Shown here piece after piece: positions 53,901 through 61,318 of a stretch of DNA of 64,000 bases. Within the stretch, counting starts at the first letter, position 1, and the number at the start of each line of letters is the position of its first letter. A program made the translations under genes and the position numbers. The stretch spans positions 448,763 to 512,762 of the forward strand of contig NZ_JAYEEQ010000001.1 in the NCBI RefSeq assembly GCF_034651555.1, written 5' to 3'. The stretch comes from Aurantibrevibacter litoralis (lineage in GTDB: Bacteria > Bacteroidota > Bacteroidia > Flavobacteriales > Flavobacteriaceae). The notes beneath the pieces are model-generated. The model made no database searches. It saw nothing but the letters and a program-made list of their open reading frames with translations, and was not told where the DNA came from.

Positions 53901-54115
53901 ACATACATCTCAAAATTGCATCTCAAAAAGAAGAAGCCATCATTTCGCTTTCAGACGATGGAAAAGGATTTGAGTTAAATACTTTAAAACGGCAAAACGG
54001 ACTCCAAAATATCAAAGAAAGAGCAAAGCAACTCAATGCAGACTTAAAAATACAATCCGCAAAAAACAAAGGAACTGAAGTCGCGATTACACTAAAGAAC
54101 GCTTCACATTTATAG
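50930..54115 (+). CDS. Propeller-domain sensor histidine kinase (Reg_prop/Y_Y_Y, NarX-type)
   Basis: A 1061-residue one-membrane-span sensor. A signal peptide (ending FAIAQ) is followed by two seven-bladed Reg_prop propellers with repeated LWIGT/MWFGT blades, filling residues 25-690. A Y_Y_Y domain ends with LDPGTYTFRVNAANNSG. A transmembrane helix lies near 815-835 (AYLTYLLLFLAAIYAFI). The histidine-kinase part has SSQDFHDEAGNKI with His near 868, then an ATPase domain (LKETLHNSIKHA, SDDGKGFEL, GLQNIKERAKQL). It phosphorylates the NarL-type regulator 64 bp downstream. The signal is likely a glycan or other periplasmic ligand. A dyad TTACC-N6-GGTAA lies in the gap. Confidence 0.93.
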   Translation: MRTILITFLFSFIISNFAIAQSPNVVFSHLSVKDGLSQNSVTAILQDSKGFMWFGTHDGLNKYDGTSFKSYRQERNNPNSISNNYIWDLYEDADGLLWIATFGGGLNSLDLKSGTIERFSYQPNEPNSFPSNRIFSIQEGENGILWIGANEGLIRFDKKTKTSELFLSTTSPQGVLQDNYTGIVTADKNGNLWLRTDQGLTLFNTQTLKASYFTQSPFSKEHILGDIYDIKWHNNKLFVGCDTGLLEIDLVNKTDRFLLLSSNVSSENSSVTFRKIHPVNEHQFYIGTHSGLVFIDAKNNSHFHYENNKEDEKSLVHNHVLSLTQSKDGVVWIGTRNGIDKIEAPEPDFIHFRNFSLPNALNVKNINSIIETKNNLLWIGSTSGLNLYDKNKDVFVDISAIRSQMTSNYLLHISKDNKENIWIGTRTGGFYQIDPQLHIKKIAPENKDASNARVHFITEDHQGFIWVGTGGEGLWQYNPHTNRVKMYPISKDGKGPSHPYIFAILEDSFQNLWLGTPTGGLNLFDRENEAFIYFQNHPDNTNSLANDLVLSLAEDSNNQLWIGTTGGLSKLTIPLQKNLFSKLKELQNQVADSLFVNFGRPEGFPNEVIYGILEDHQQNLWMSTNQGLVQFDTQTESIANIYDASHGLQSNEFNQNSYHKGNSGLMYFGGIDGFNIFNPETIKGNTYIPEVRITGLSILNQPVVVGQAGKNKKPVLDKEPYFKESIALSWKQKVVSFHFAALSYISPEKNSYQYKMEDFDKDWVFAGNTNQTTYTNLDPGTYTFRVNAANNSGVWNETGTAITVHVNPPPWRSWYAYLTYLLLFLAAIYAFIKYRVNKATQALLRKAEIERVRNEEREAFRKRSSQDFHDEAGNKITRISLVTALAKQEADTNDQLKNYLNKIEENVQELNTGMRDFIWALDPGKDTLFETLHRFEDFASGFCEDAQVHFKSEGIDEQLNHFPLNMNQRRHLLLILKETLHNSIKHAAPKNIHLKIASQKEEAIISLSDDGKGFELNTLKRQNGLQNIKERAKQLNADLKIQSAKNKGTEVAITLKNASHL

Positions 54116-54128
54116 CTTTAGCGCAAAA

Positions 54129-54148
54129 GATTACCCAAAAAGGTAATC
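54129..54148. promoter_or_regulatory. Dyad GATTACC-N6-GGTAATC between kinase and regulator
   Basis: A perfect 7-bp inverted repeat with a 6-base centre begins 13 bp after the kinase stop. A related sequence, TTACC-N6-GGTAG, lies at 60018-60033 between two divergent genes. A binding site for the NarL-type regulator is possible; an mRNA hairpin is an alternative. Confidence 0.4.
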
Positions 54149-54179
54149 TATCGATGCAATAGTTTCTGTATCTTTAACT

Positions 54180-54815
54180 ATGGAAAAAGCCCATTCACAT
54201 ATCTATGTTTCCATTATTGAAGACGACTCGTTGATATTAACTTCACTCACACAATTGATTGACAAAGCTATGGGATTCAAGGTGGTAAGCAGTTTTAAAA
54301 CCGCAGACGATGCCTTAAATGGTTTTCCAAAACCACTGCCCGATGTGCTTCTTTTAGATATAGATTTACCCGGAACTTCCGGTGTAGAAGCACTTCCCAA
54401 GCTCAATAAACTGCTTCCAAAAACCAATATTTTAATGCTCACCGTAAACGACAGTTCAGACTTGGTTTTTCAATCGTTGCAAAACGGTGCTGTGGGTTAT
54501 TTGCTTAAAGGCAACACCCCATCAAAATTGCTTGAAAGCATCAAAGACGTTTTTGAAGGCGGTTCACCAATGAGTCCCTCCATTGCCCGAAAAGTAATTG
54601 GCTCCTTTCAAAATCAAGATCCTTACAAACTATCAGACCGCGAAAAACAAGTGCTTCAAAAACTCTGTAACGGCAGTAACAATAGTAAAATTGCCGAAGA
54701 ATTATTTGTTTCGGTCAATACCGTTAAAGCACACATCAAAAATATTTACGAAAAAATGCACGTTCATTCACGCGCCGAGGTGGTTGCTCAAGCAATAAAG
54801 AACAAAATAGTTTAA
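54180..54815 (+). CDS. NarL/LuxR-type response regulator
   Basis: A 211-residue regulator. The receiver domain has IIEDDS (acidic pair), phosphoryl Asp60 in VLLLDIDLPG, Thr in ILMLTVND and Lys in GYLLKGN. The C-terminal LuxR helix-turn-helix reads LSDREKQVLQKLCNGSNNSKIAEELFVSVNTVKAHIKNIYEKM. It is the partner of the propeller kinase immediately upstream. Its targets may include genes bearing the dyad discussed at 54129 and 60019. Confidence 0.94.
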   Translation: MEKAHSHIYVSIIEDDSLILTSLTQLIDKAMGFKVVSSFKTADDALNGFPKPLPDVLLLDIDLPGTSGVEALPKLNKLLPKTNILMLTVNDSSDLVFQSLQNGAVGYLLKGNTPSKLLESIKDVFEGGSPMSPSIARKVIGSFQNQDPYKLSDREKQVLQKLCNGSNNSKIAEELFVSVNTVKAHIKNIYEKMHVHSRAEVVAQAIKNKIV

Positions 54816-54828
54816 ATTGTTTTTTGGG

Positions 54829-54930
54829 CGTTTTAACACGCTGTCCACTATATCTTTTGGCTGCCTTAGGGCAACCAAAAGGATGCCGCTTCCATCGTTA
54901 ACGCGGGTTTACGGATGCCAAAAAAAGCCT
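54829..54930. repeat. Hairpin-bearing intergenic element after the response regulator
   Basis: CTTTTGGCTGCC and GGCAACCAAAAG (54854-54865, 54870-54881) form a 12-position stem with one mismatch and a TTAG loop, flanked by GGGCGTTTTAACACG on the left and a GTTAACGCG segment on the right. The composition and layout resemble dispersed Bacteroidota intergenic repeats. It could also terminate the regulator transcript, but no T tract follows. Confidence 0.4.
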
Positions 54931-54935
54931 AAATT

Positions 54936-55232
54936 TTACTTGAAAAGATCCGAATGACTTCCCAATCTAACCAAACGGATAGACTTTGGACGCTCTATTT
55001 GAAACCAAATGACAAGCAAATCCGGTTTTATGTGGCATTCCCAATTGTCAGCATAATTCCCTTTTAGTTTGTGGGGTTTCATCGAAACAGGTACTCCCAA
55101 AACACCCTTCTGTCTTAAAAGTAGAACAAACTCTTTGACCAAATCAAGATTTTGATGGTTTCTCCGGCTTATCCGTTTAAGGTCTTTTTTAAAAGCCCCA
55201 GTGTACAAGATTTCGTACATCCTATTTTTCAT
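54936..55232 (-). CDS. YafQ-type mRNA interferase toxin (RelE/ParE superfamily)
   Basis: A 98-residue toxin. The YafQ pattern is clear: YTGAFKKDLKRISRRNHQNLD at the N-terminus, MKPHKLKGNYADNWECHIKPDLLVIW in the middle and LVRLGSHSDLF at the end. The His and Asp residues in these motifs correspond to the active site. It cleaves ribosome-bound mRNA when free of antitoxin. Its start overlaps the end of the antitoxin gene by 11 bp, the usual antitoxin-first arrangement. Confidence 0.9.
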   Translation of the reverse strand: MKNRMYEILYTGAFKKDLKRISRRNHQNLDLVKEFVLLLRQKGVLGVPVSMKPHKLKGNYADNWECHIKPDLLVIWFQIERPKSIRLVRLGSHSDLFK

Positions 55233-55470
55233 TCAATTCATTGCGAATCGATTCAAAAAACCCGTCTATATCCTCCATAGATTCAAGCCCTATGCCTTCG
55301 CTTGCTTCCTTAAGTGCTTTTTTGGTTTCGTCATTAGGAATGTACCCTACATCCTTAACCATTAGCATCTCGATATAATTGTTTAAGCTTCTTTTTTGGG
55401 CTTTGGCTTTTTCTTTGATTAGCTCAATGATGTCTTCGTCAAACCTAAAACTCATCGCTTTGCTTCCCAT
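55222..55470 (-). CDS. Ribbon-helix-helix antitoxin
   Basis: An 82-residue protein. Its N-terminal MSFRFDEDIIELIKEKAKAQKRSLNNYIEMLM is a ribbon-helix-helix DNA-binding domain. The C-terminal acidic tail (LESMEDIDGFFESIRNELNEK) would wrap the toxin. An internal start at the second Met (55455) is also possible. The promoter carries a perfect inverted repeat adjoining the -7 box, which fits autoregulation by the antitoxin or complex. Confidence 0.88.
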   Translation of the reverse strand: MGSKAMSFRFDEDIIELIKEKAKAQKRSLNNYIEMLMVKDVGYIPNDETKKALKEASEGIGLESMEDIDGFFESIRNELNEK

Positions 55471-55501
55471 AGCTCATTTCTTTTTAAATGATTTATACTA
55501 A

Positions 55502-55532
55502 CAAAAATATTGTATATCATTATAATATACAA
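55502..55532 (-). promoter_or_regulatory. Toxin-antitoxin promoter with palindromic operator
   Basis: On the minus strand a TATTTTTG -7 box (55502-55509) directly follows an operator TTGTATAT-N7-ATATACAA (55510-55532), a perfect 8-bp inverted repeat. Binding there would overlap the -33 region and block transcription. Confidence 0.75.
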
Positions 55533-55663
55533 ATGCTTTACAAAAAAAAATACATACTATGTCAATTTTGCAAATTTGCGAAATGAAAAAACTACACCGA
55601 TCCAATAAAACCATTTCGATTTTAAACTACAAACTTAACCCCAAAAAAGCTATAAAATAACCG

Positions 55664-58648
55664 CTAAGGATGCTTCCCTTTTCGTATGCGCGAAATGGTC
55701 AAATCTGAAAAATGATTGGCGGTAATATTCATTATAGCTTGGTCTATTTCGTGTATGGCACCAAATAAATGGGCAAATTCGTGCGCAATCACATCGCCTT
55801 TACCACTGCCCACACCAGAACGTGTGCATAAATATTTATTGCGGTTGGTCCAGCCAAGTTTGTTAAACTCCAACAATCCTTCCATAAAAATATTGATACC
55901 CAGTTTTTCATCATCGGCTATACCGGTTATGGCATTTTCCCAAGCGCCGGGAATATTGCCATCATCGGGATCACCGTCTTCTGCTGTGGCGCCGGCAAAA
56001 CAGGTGTTCACATAAAAACACCAAAACTCGGGGTCTTCGGCCAGATTTATATTGTCGAATAAATAATTGGACTTGATTTCATCAAAATCATCGGCATTGG
56101 TGTTTCTTATAAACTTGGTTTCTTTTCTGGGGTTATATTTTTTTAGAGTTTCAAAGTCGAGTATGGTATAAGTGGGTCTAAAAATGCGCTCTAATACACA
56201 CATATCTGGGTTGAGGTCCGGCATCGCAACGCCGGCTTTAAAGCCCCACTTTTGCTCGTCGTCAAATTTAAGTCCGCATACTTTGCCTTCGTAGCCATCA
56301 ATTCCGGTAAGCAATCCTTCAATCACCACATAATCGGCGGCACCGTTAAAAATATATCCGGCTTCGTTGGCAGAGTTTTCCAATATTTTAAAAGTTTGTC
56401 CCAACACTTTAAATGCTCCTTCTTTAAAAGCATCTTTAATGCCCACGCTTGTATGACCCGATGCTGCTTCCATTGTGGGTTTGGTAACACCATCTTCTTC
56501 CAGTTTTTTGATGATATTATCTTCAATAAAAATCTTGGTTTGCCCCACTTTAGGATTGTTAAGCTCATAAGAAACAATTTTGCTGAACATCACATCTTTT
56601 CCAATAGGTCCCATTTTATCTACTTCGGCATACGCAAATCGCCAAACGGTAAGGGTTTTACTGGCAAAGTTTTCGGCTAAACGCACTTCTGCTTTTTCGG
56701 CATCATCAGGATTGGCGTCAAATACCGCCGGGTCAACTAGGTGTTGTTTATCGTTGTTGCGTTTTACTTCGCTGGGGCTGGCATTCAGTTTGGAATCGTC
56801 GTTTTCGAGCGTTTTTAAAAACTCCTTGTCAAAAGCACTCACCACTCTAAAATTATCGCCGGGTTGTAGGCTTACTTCAAAAGTGATTTGTTCAGTGTTT
56901 TCAATGAAATCTACTTTTAAAATACCGTCTTTATCTTGACCTTCCAAATAACCTGATTTGAGTTTGCCTCCGTTTTTTTCCAAAAACCCGATGTTGTCTT
57001 CGGCTTGGCTTTCATTGTCCATCTCGGCTACAGATGAGGTTTCAAGCGTAGGGTCATCTACATCAAAAGCTTTAAAATATACTTTTATGGGATAAATGGG
57101 CTTTACACTTAGCGTAACATTCAGATTTACTTTGTTTCTGGCTTTAGCTTCTGCTTTGCCAACGCCAGCTATGCGCTTTCCTGGAAAAACCCTCACACCT
57201 GTTGGACGCAAGTAACTGCTGCTTTCGGAAATCACATCGCAATCGCATTTTATGGTCCCTGTGGGTTCGATAATAGGATCGGATGGATTTCTAAAATTCA
57301 CATCATAATCCAGGTTATTGTCGTGATTGATGCTGTTGTTTCTACCTTCCCACTCCAATTTTTCGATACCAATAATAGTCAAAGCAGCTTCCTGAAAATT
57401 TTCGGGATCGTTTTTCGGGTACATTTTAAAAATGGTGCCGCGTTGCTCGGTATGGGCTTCTATGCCTTCTACCCAAATTTCCTTAATCCAGAAATTGCCA
57501 ATTTTTTCAAAATCGGTGGGAATAAACAAGGGTTTTGCAGGGTCAAAAGCTTCGGTTTTTTTGTTGTCTTTCCAAAGCAAGACGTTTTTAGCACCTTTGG
57601 TTTGTTCAAAAACTATTTCTTCCGGCGGATTGGGCTCTCCGGAATACGGCACTTTGATGCGCAGTTTCACCAAGTCGTTATCAGGTTTTATTAAATTGGT
57701 TTTAGAGGTTTGGGTTTCGGGGTCGTAGTCAAACGTTTCGCCTTGGTCGTCGTTATCGAGGTTCACAAAAGTTTGGGCACCCATTTCTAGCATTAGCGCC
57801 GGATTTATTTTTTTTCCGTCAAGGGCTTCGGCATTAAAAATTTCCAGTTCGGGCGCATCGCAAAAACAAATATCGTCCAGCCAAACCTCGCTTTTTTCGG
57901 TGCCGGGAATGGTCATTGCCAATTGCATTCCGTTAGTGCCATAAGGTGGTTTGTTAGGAAAACCGCTTCCCACAATATAAAACTGAACGCCGGCAGCACT
58001 CGCTTTTTTGTCTTCTGGTAAGTGAAGTGGAATTTTAAAAGCTGTCCACTCGTTGGTGTTTTTTGTAATGATGGCATTGGTTTCATCAGGCACCGGACCG
58101 CCACCAGTACCATCGCTTGCTATTAGAAATGAATTGATCCAAAGTTTATCGCCGTTTTTTAAGTTGGTTTTGTAGTAACCGCAAATTGCTTTGGGCTTTT
58201 CTGTTACGGGCATTTGTATGTTATCGAGAATCGCTTTCGGATTGGCAACCATCACATTGTTACAATCGCCCTGACACCAAAAAATGGAGGCACTCATCGA
58301 TTGTTTTTTCATCATTTCCTCGGCCATTTTTTTGTACTGCGGGTATTGCTGCATCGCTTTAACATATTCAGCATTTTTATTTAGATAGTCAACCGTAGAA
58401 GGATTTTTAAGGTGAATGGCATAGGTTCCGCTACGGCTGTCGGTCGATTTAAAAATACTTTTAAAATCGGCAGGTATTTGCGGATTGTTTTGAGTAACGT
58501 TGGTGCTGCCCCAATTAACGGGTGTATCGCCTTGCCAAAGTTCAAAATCGCCATTGGGAATGTCGCAAGATGCTTCTTCTTGCGCAAAAAGTGCTAATGG
58601 TAAGGCACACAAAATCAGTGCTAAGAAACCGGCTTTTCTGTTCATCAT
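55664..58648 (-). CDS. Large secreted protein with metzincin-type zinc site
   Basis: A 994-residue protein with signal peptide (ALPLALFAQEE). The N-terminal part (CDIPNGDFELWQGDTPVNWGSTN...) is a Bacteroidota-type carbohydrate-metabolism/PCMD-like beta domain. The long centre has no domain I recognise. Near the C-terminus, HEFAHLFGAIHEID (about residues 954-967) fits the metzincin consensus HExxHxxGxxH, and a following Met (QAIMNITANHF) can serve as Met-turn. It is thus a probable zinc metallopeptidase whose catalytic centre lies at the very end of the chain. The OmpA-family gene upstream ends 5 bp before its start, suggesting an operon and outer-membrane tethering. Confidence 0.75.
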   Translation of the reverse strand: MMNRKAGFLALILCALPLALFAQEEASCDIPNGDFELWQGDTPVNWGSTNVTQNNPQIPADFKSIFKSTDSRSGTYAIHLKNPSTVDYLNKNAEYVKAMQQYPQYKKMAEEMMKKQSMSASIFWCQGDCNNVMVANPKAILDNIQMPVTEKPKAICGYYKTNLKNGDKLWINSFLIASDGTGGGPVPDETNAIITKNTNEWTAFKIPLHLPEDKKASAAGVQFYIVGSGFPNKPPYGTNGMQLAMTIPGTEKSEVWLDDICFCDAPELEIFNAEALDGKKINPALMLEMGAQTFVNLDNDDQGETFDYDPETQTSKTNLIKPDNDLVKLRIKVPYSGEPNPPEEIVFEQTKGAKNVLLWKDNKKTEAFDPAKPLFIPTDFEKIGNFWIKEIWVEGIEAHTEQRGTIFKMYPKNDPENFQEAALTIIGIEKLEWEGRNNSINHDNNLDYDVNFRNPSDPIIEPTGTIKCDCDVISESSSYLRPTGVRVFPGKRIAGVGKAEAKARNKVNLNVTLSVKPIYPIKVYFKAFDVDDPTLETSSVAEMDNESQAEDNIGFLEKNGGKLKSGYLEGQDKDGILKVDFIENTEQITFEVSLQPGDNFRVVSAFDKEFLKTLENDDSKLNASPSEVKRNNDKQHLVDPAVFDANPDDAEKAEVRLAENFASKTLTVWRFAYAEVDKMGPIGKDVMFSKIVSYELNNPKVGQTKIFIEDNIIKKLEEDGVTKPTMEAASGHTSVGIKDAFKEGAFKVLGQTFKILENSANEAGYIFNGAADYVVIEGLLTGIDGYEGKVCGLKFDDEQKWGFKAGVAMPDLNPDMCVLERIFRPTYTILDFETLKKYNPRKETKFIRNTNADDFDEIKSNYLFDNINLAEDPEFWCFYVNTCFAGATAEDGDPDDGNIPGAWENAITGIADDEKLGINIFMEGLLEFNKLGWTNRNKYLCTRSGVGSGKGDVIAHEFAHLFGAIHEIDQAIMNITANHFSDLTISRIRKGKHP

Positions 58649-58653
58649 AAAAA

Positions 58654-59958
58654 TTACTGCACAATAAACTCGGTGCGTCTGTTTTTGGCTTTGTTAAGGG
58701 CTGAATCGTTGGTAGCAACCGGTTCGGCCTCACCTTTACCATCGGTTTCCAAACGATTGGCATCGATACCAAATTGGTTGACTAAGGCATTTTTTACCGA
58801 TAGAGCGCGGTCTTTGGAGAGTCCTATATTGTATTGCTCCGTGCCATCGGAATCGGTATGTCCCACAATGCGGATGTTTTTGTCCGGTTCGGTTTTTAGG
58901 GCTTCGGCTATTTCACGAAGAATGCCATAAGATTCGGGTTTTATGGTAGCCGAATTTACATCAAAATGAATGGCGTTGGTTACAAACTTACCGGTGGCAA
59001 AAAGTTTAGCACGTGGCTCGGGCAATCCTTTTGCGATGCGCAGGTTGGAAATAAGAAAATGTTCTTTACCATCTTGCATTCCATAGGTTTGAAACACTAT
59101 TTTTTTGAACTTTTCGCCATTGGGCACGCCGCGCGGAAAATCGACTACTTTTTCGCCATCGATATAAAAGCGATAGCGGTTTCCTTTGACCGATATGGCG
59201 ATGTGAGTTCCTTTTTTGATGTTTTGTCGGTAATCGTTTTTGACGCTGTTGCTTGCTTTTTCAGAATTATTTTCAATACTTCTAAAGTTTATGCCATTGT
59301 CCCATTTTTGATGGGCGTAAATTTCGGCTACTGCATTGGTGGTGCCGGGATTTAAACGTCGCGAGCCATCGGTAAGATAAACCATCAATCGAGCCACTTG
59401 CGAAGTGTTATCGGAAATTCCAAAGCCAATTAAGTCAAATTCTATGGTGTAGTCTTTGCCCCAAAGTTCGGGCATATCGGCTTCGAAAAAACCTTTATTG
59501 AAAAGTTTCATCCAGCGTTGGTTTTCGTTGTTGGAAAGCGTTATGACTTCAGCACTGGCATTGCCATCCCACAATTGTGGAAAATCGCCTATGGGGTCTT
59601 TGGAAAAATCTTCAAACAAAATAACATTTTCTCCTGCTACCCAATCGCTTTTTGAATACATTTCAACCACCTCTTGGTCTTCGGCGTTTTGTGGGGTTTG
59701 GTTGTTTGATGGATTTTGGTCATTTCCAGTATTGCCAGAGTTTGTCGAATCGGTTTTAGGATTTTGCTTGCCATTTCCTAAAATGGTATCCATCGCTTTG
59801 TTGGTTTCTTCTTCTGTTTTTTTCTCCAGTTTTCGGGTGGCGGCATTTTCGGCTTTTTTCTTTAACTTATTAAGAATTTGTGCTTCTGCTTGTGGAATGC
59901 TTACAAAGAATAAAACAATTGCAGCTGTTAATATAAAATTTAGTCGGCTTGTTTTCAT
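58654..59958 (-). CDS. OmpA-family outer-membrane protein
   Basis: A 434-residue protein. The signal peptide ends IPQAEAQ. A Lys/Glu-rich helical stretch (residues 27-60) and an Asn/Pro/Thr-rich linker follow. Then comes a beta-rich, LamG-like region (about 105-300), and a C-terminal OmpA peptidoglycan-binding domain (315-434) with VGHTDSDGTEQYNIGLSKDRALSVKNAL and GKGEAEPVATN...RRTEFIV. It anchors the outer membrane to peptidoglycan. It is the first gene of a two-gene unit with the metzincin-motif protein. Confidence 0.9.
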   Translation of the reverse strand: MKTSRLNFILTAAIVLFFVSIPQAEAQILNKLKKKAENAATRKLEKKTEEETNKAMDTILGNGKQNPKTDSTNSGNTGNDQNPSNNQTPQNAEDQEVVEMYSKSDWVAGENVILFEDFSKDPIGDFPQLWDGNASAEVITLSNNENQRWMKLFNKGFFEADMPELWGKDYTIEFDLIGFGISDNTSQVARLMVYLTDGSRRLNPGTTNAVAEIYAHQKWDNGINFRSIENNSEKASNSVKNDYRQNIKKGTHIAISVKGNRYRFYIDGEKVVDFPRGVPNGEKFKKIVFQTYGMQDGKEHFLISNLRIAKGLPEPRAKLFATGKFVTNAIHFDVNSATIKPESYGILREIAEALKTEPDKNIRIVGHTDSDGTEQYNIGLSKDRALSVKNALVNQFGIDANRLETDGKGEAEPVATNDSALNKAKNRRTEFIVQ

Positions 59959-60018
59959 AATGTTAGTGTTTCAGAAATTTAACATTCAAATCTAAGACAC
60001 TTATCCTTAGGATTATAT

Positions 60019-60032
60019 TACCCAAACGGGTA
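60019..60032. promoter_or_regulatory. Dyad TACCC-N4-GGGTA between divergent OmpA and 60089 genes
   Basis: A perfect 5-bp inverted repeat lies in the 130-bp divergent promoter region. Extended, it reads ATTACCCAAACGGGTA and shares ATTACCCAAA-N2-GGTA with the dyad at 54129-54148 beside the NarL-type regulator gene. Confidence 0.4.
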
Positions 60033-60088
60033 GTTATTCTCTTATTATTTAGCTTTAAATTTGAATGATAAATCGTTAACATTTTGAG

Positions 60089-61039
60089 ATGAGCGTATTA
60101 CGTTTTTTTGGTTTGTTTTGTTATTATCTTTTGAGTTTTATGGTAGGATTTTTACTTGCCGGTTGGTTGGTAAAAGTAAATGGCGTTACGGTAGGACAAG
60201 GATTGGCGGCTGGTGCTATAGCCGTATTTTACGCATTGATTGGAGGTTTTGTGGGAACTCTGTTGTCTATATTTATGAAAATAAAATTCAATGGAATTTC
60301 TATAGTAAAAGCTAATATCATTTTATTATTACTAGCTGTTTTAAGTGTGATTTTGCTGATTATAACTCCTAAAAAAACAGTTGTTTTGCCAGAAACAAGT
60401 AGTAAAGAAGTAAGCCAAGCCGGATTTTTTCTACCAAAATTTAACCTCACAACAACAAACGAAATAACAATTGAAAAAGCTTTGACATTGGGAATGTTTT
60501 CACTAGATATTAAAGAAAACACACCCTTGTATTTTTATGGTGGTGTTACTTTTGGTAAATCCGTTCAAGAGCATTCGCCTATAGATAGTTTGGTTTTTTT
60601 TAAGAAGCCCGAATTGTATGGACTGAGTGTAAAAAGCGCGCCACCTTGGTTAATGGCCGAACACTTTAAACCCGATTATGGGTTTGTGTATTTTAGCGCG
60701 TTGACCTTAACCAATGAGTTTATAGAAATTGAAGTCAACGCGCAAACCGGACAAACATTTTGGGTGTCGCGTTATGCAGGTCAATTGGTTTTTTGGCCCG
60801 AGTTTTTGTTAAGTGTAAACAGTGTTGAACTGATTGACGCTAGCCAAACTCTAAAAGCAACACCCTTTGACCACGCCTCTGAATATCAGGGTAAATACAC
60901 TTATCTTCGACCTCAAAAAATAAAAGGTGAGTGGATGGAAGTAGCTTTGTTGGACAATGATTTTAAAACCATTGGCAGTGCTTGGCTAAAGTGGTTGGAT
61001 TGTGGGGAAATTAGAGTGAGTTATAGCTTGCTGAGTTGA
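60089..61039 (+). CDS. Uncharacterised membrane protein with periplasmic or cytosolic C-terminal domain
   Basis: A 316-residue protein I do not recognise. Three hydrophobic segments lie at the N-terminus (about 3-28, 35-60 and 72-94), the second being Gly-rich. The remaining 220 residues are hydrophilic, mostly beta-prone, without a known motif; several conserved-looking aromatic pairs (LYFYGGVTFGKS, FEVNAQTG-like, VFWPEFLL) are present. It is divergent from the OmpA/metzincin unit and shares with it the dyad at 60019-60032. Confidence 0.7.
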   Translation: MSVLRFFGLFCYYLLSFMVGFLLAGWLVKVNGVTVGQGLAAGAIAVFYALIGGFVGTLLSIFMKIKFNGISIVKANIILLLLAVLSVILLIITPKKTVVLPETSSKEVSQAGFFLPKFNLTTTNEITIEKALTLGMFSLDIKENTPLYFYGGVTFGKSVQEHSPIDSLVFFKKPELYGLSVKSAPPWLMAEHFKPDYGFVYFSALTLTNEFIEIEVNAQTGQTFWVSRYAGQLVFWPEFLLSVNSVELIDASQTLKATPFDHASEYQGKYTYLRPQKIKGEWMEVALLDNDFKTIGSAWLKWLDCGEIRVSYSLLS

Positions 61040-61318
61040 AATTGTTAGACGTTTATTACTGCCTTTTTGGTTTTTTTTACTCGTTTGAGATTATAGGCGT
61101 CTCTGATCAATTGTTTTGAAACACGCACTTAAGATTAGCGTTGATTTATGCCTGTTTATTCTGCAATTTGATTGGATATATCGATGTTATGTTTAGCCAG
61201 TTTTGCATCGATAGGAGAAATTGTGTTATTTTCTTGCAATCTTGGTAAACAAAAAGAGATTGTTTTTTTTAATATATTTTACTATATATCAATAAATGAA
61301 ATAGTTAATACGACTATT

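Noticed and set aside
56252..56680. 142-codon plus-strand frame inside the metzincin-motif gene
   Set aside because: Shadow of the real gene on the other strand; composition follows the complementary codons.
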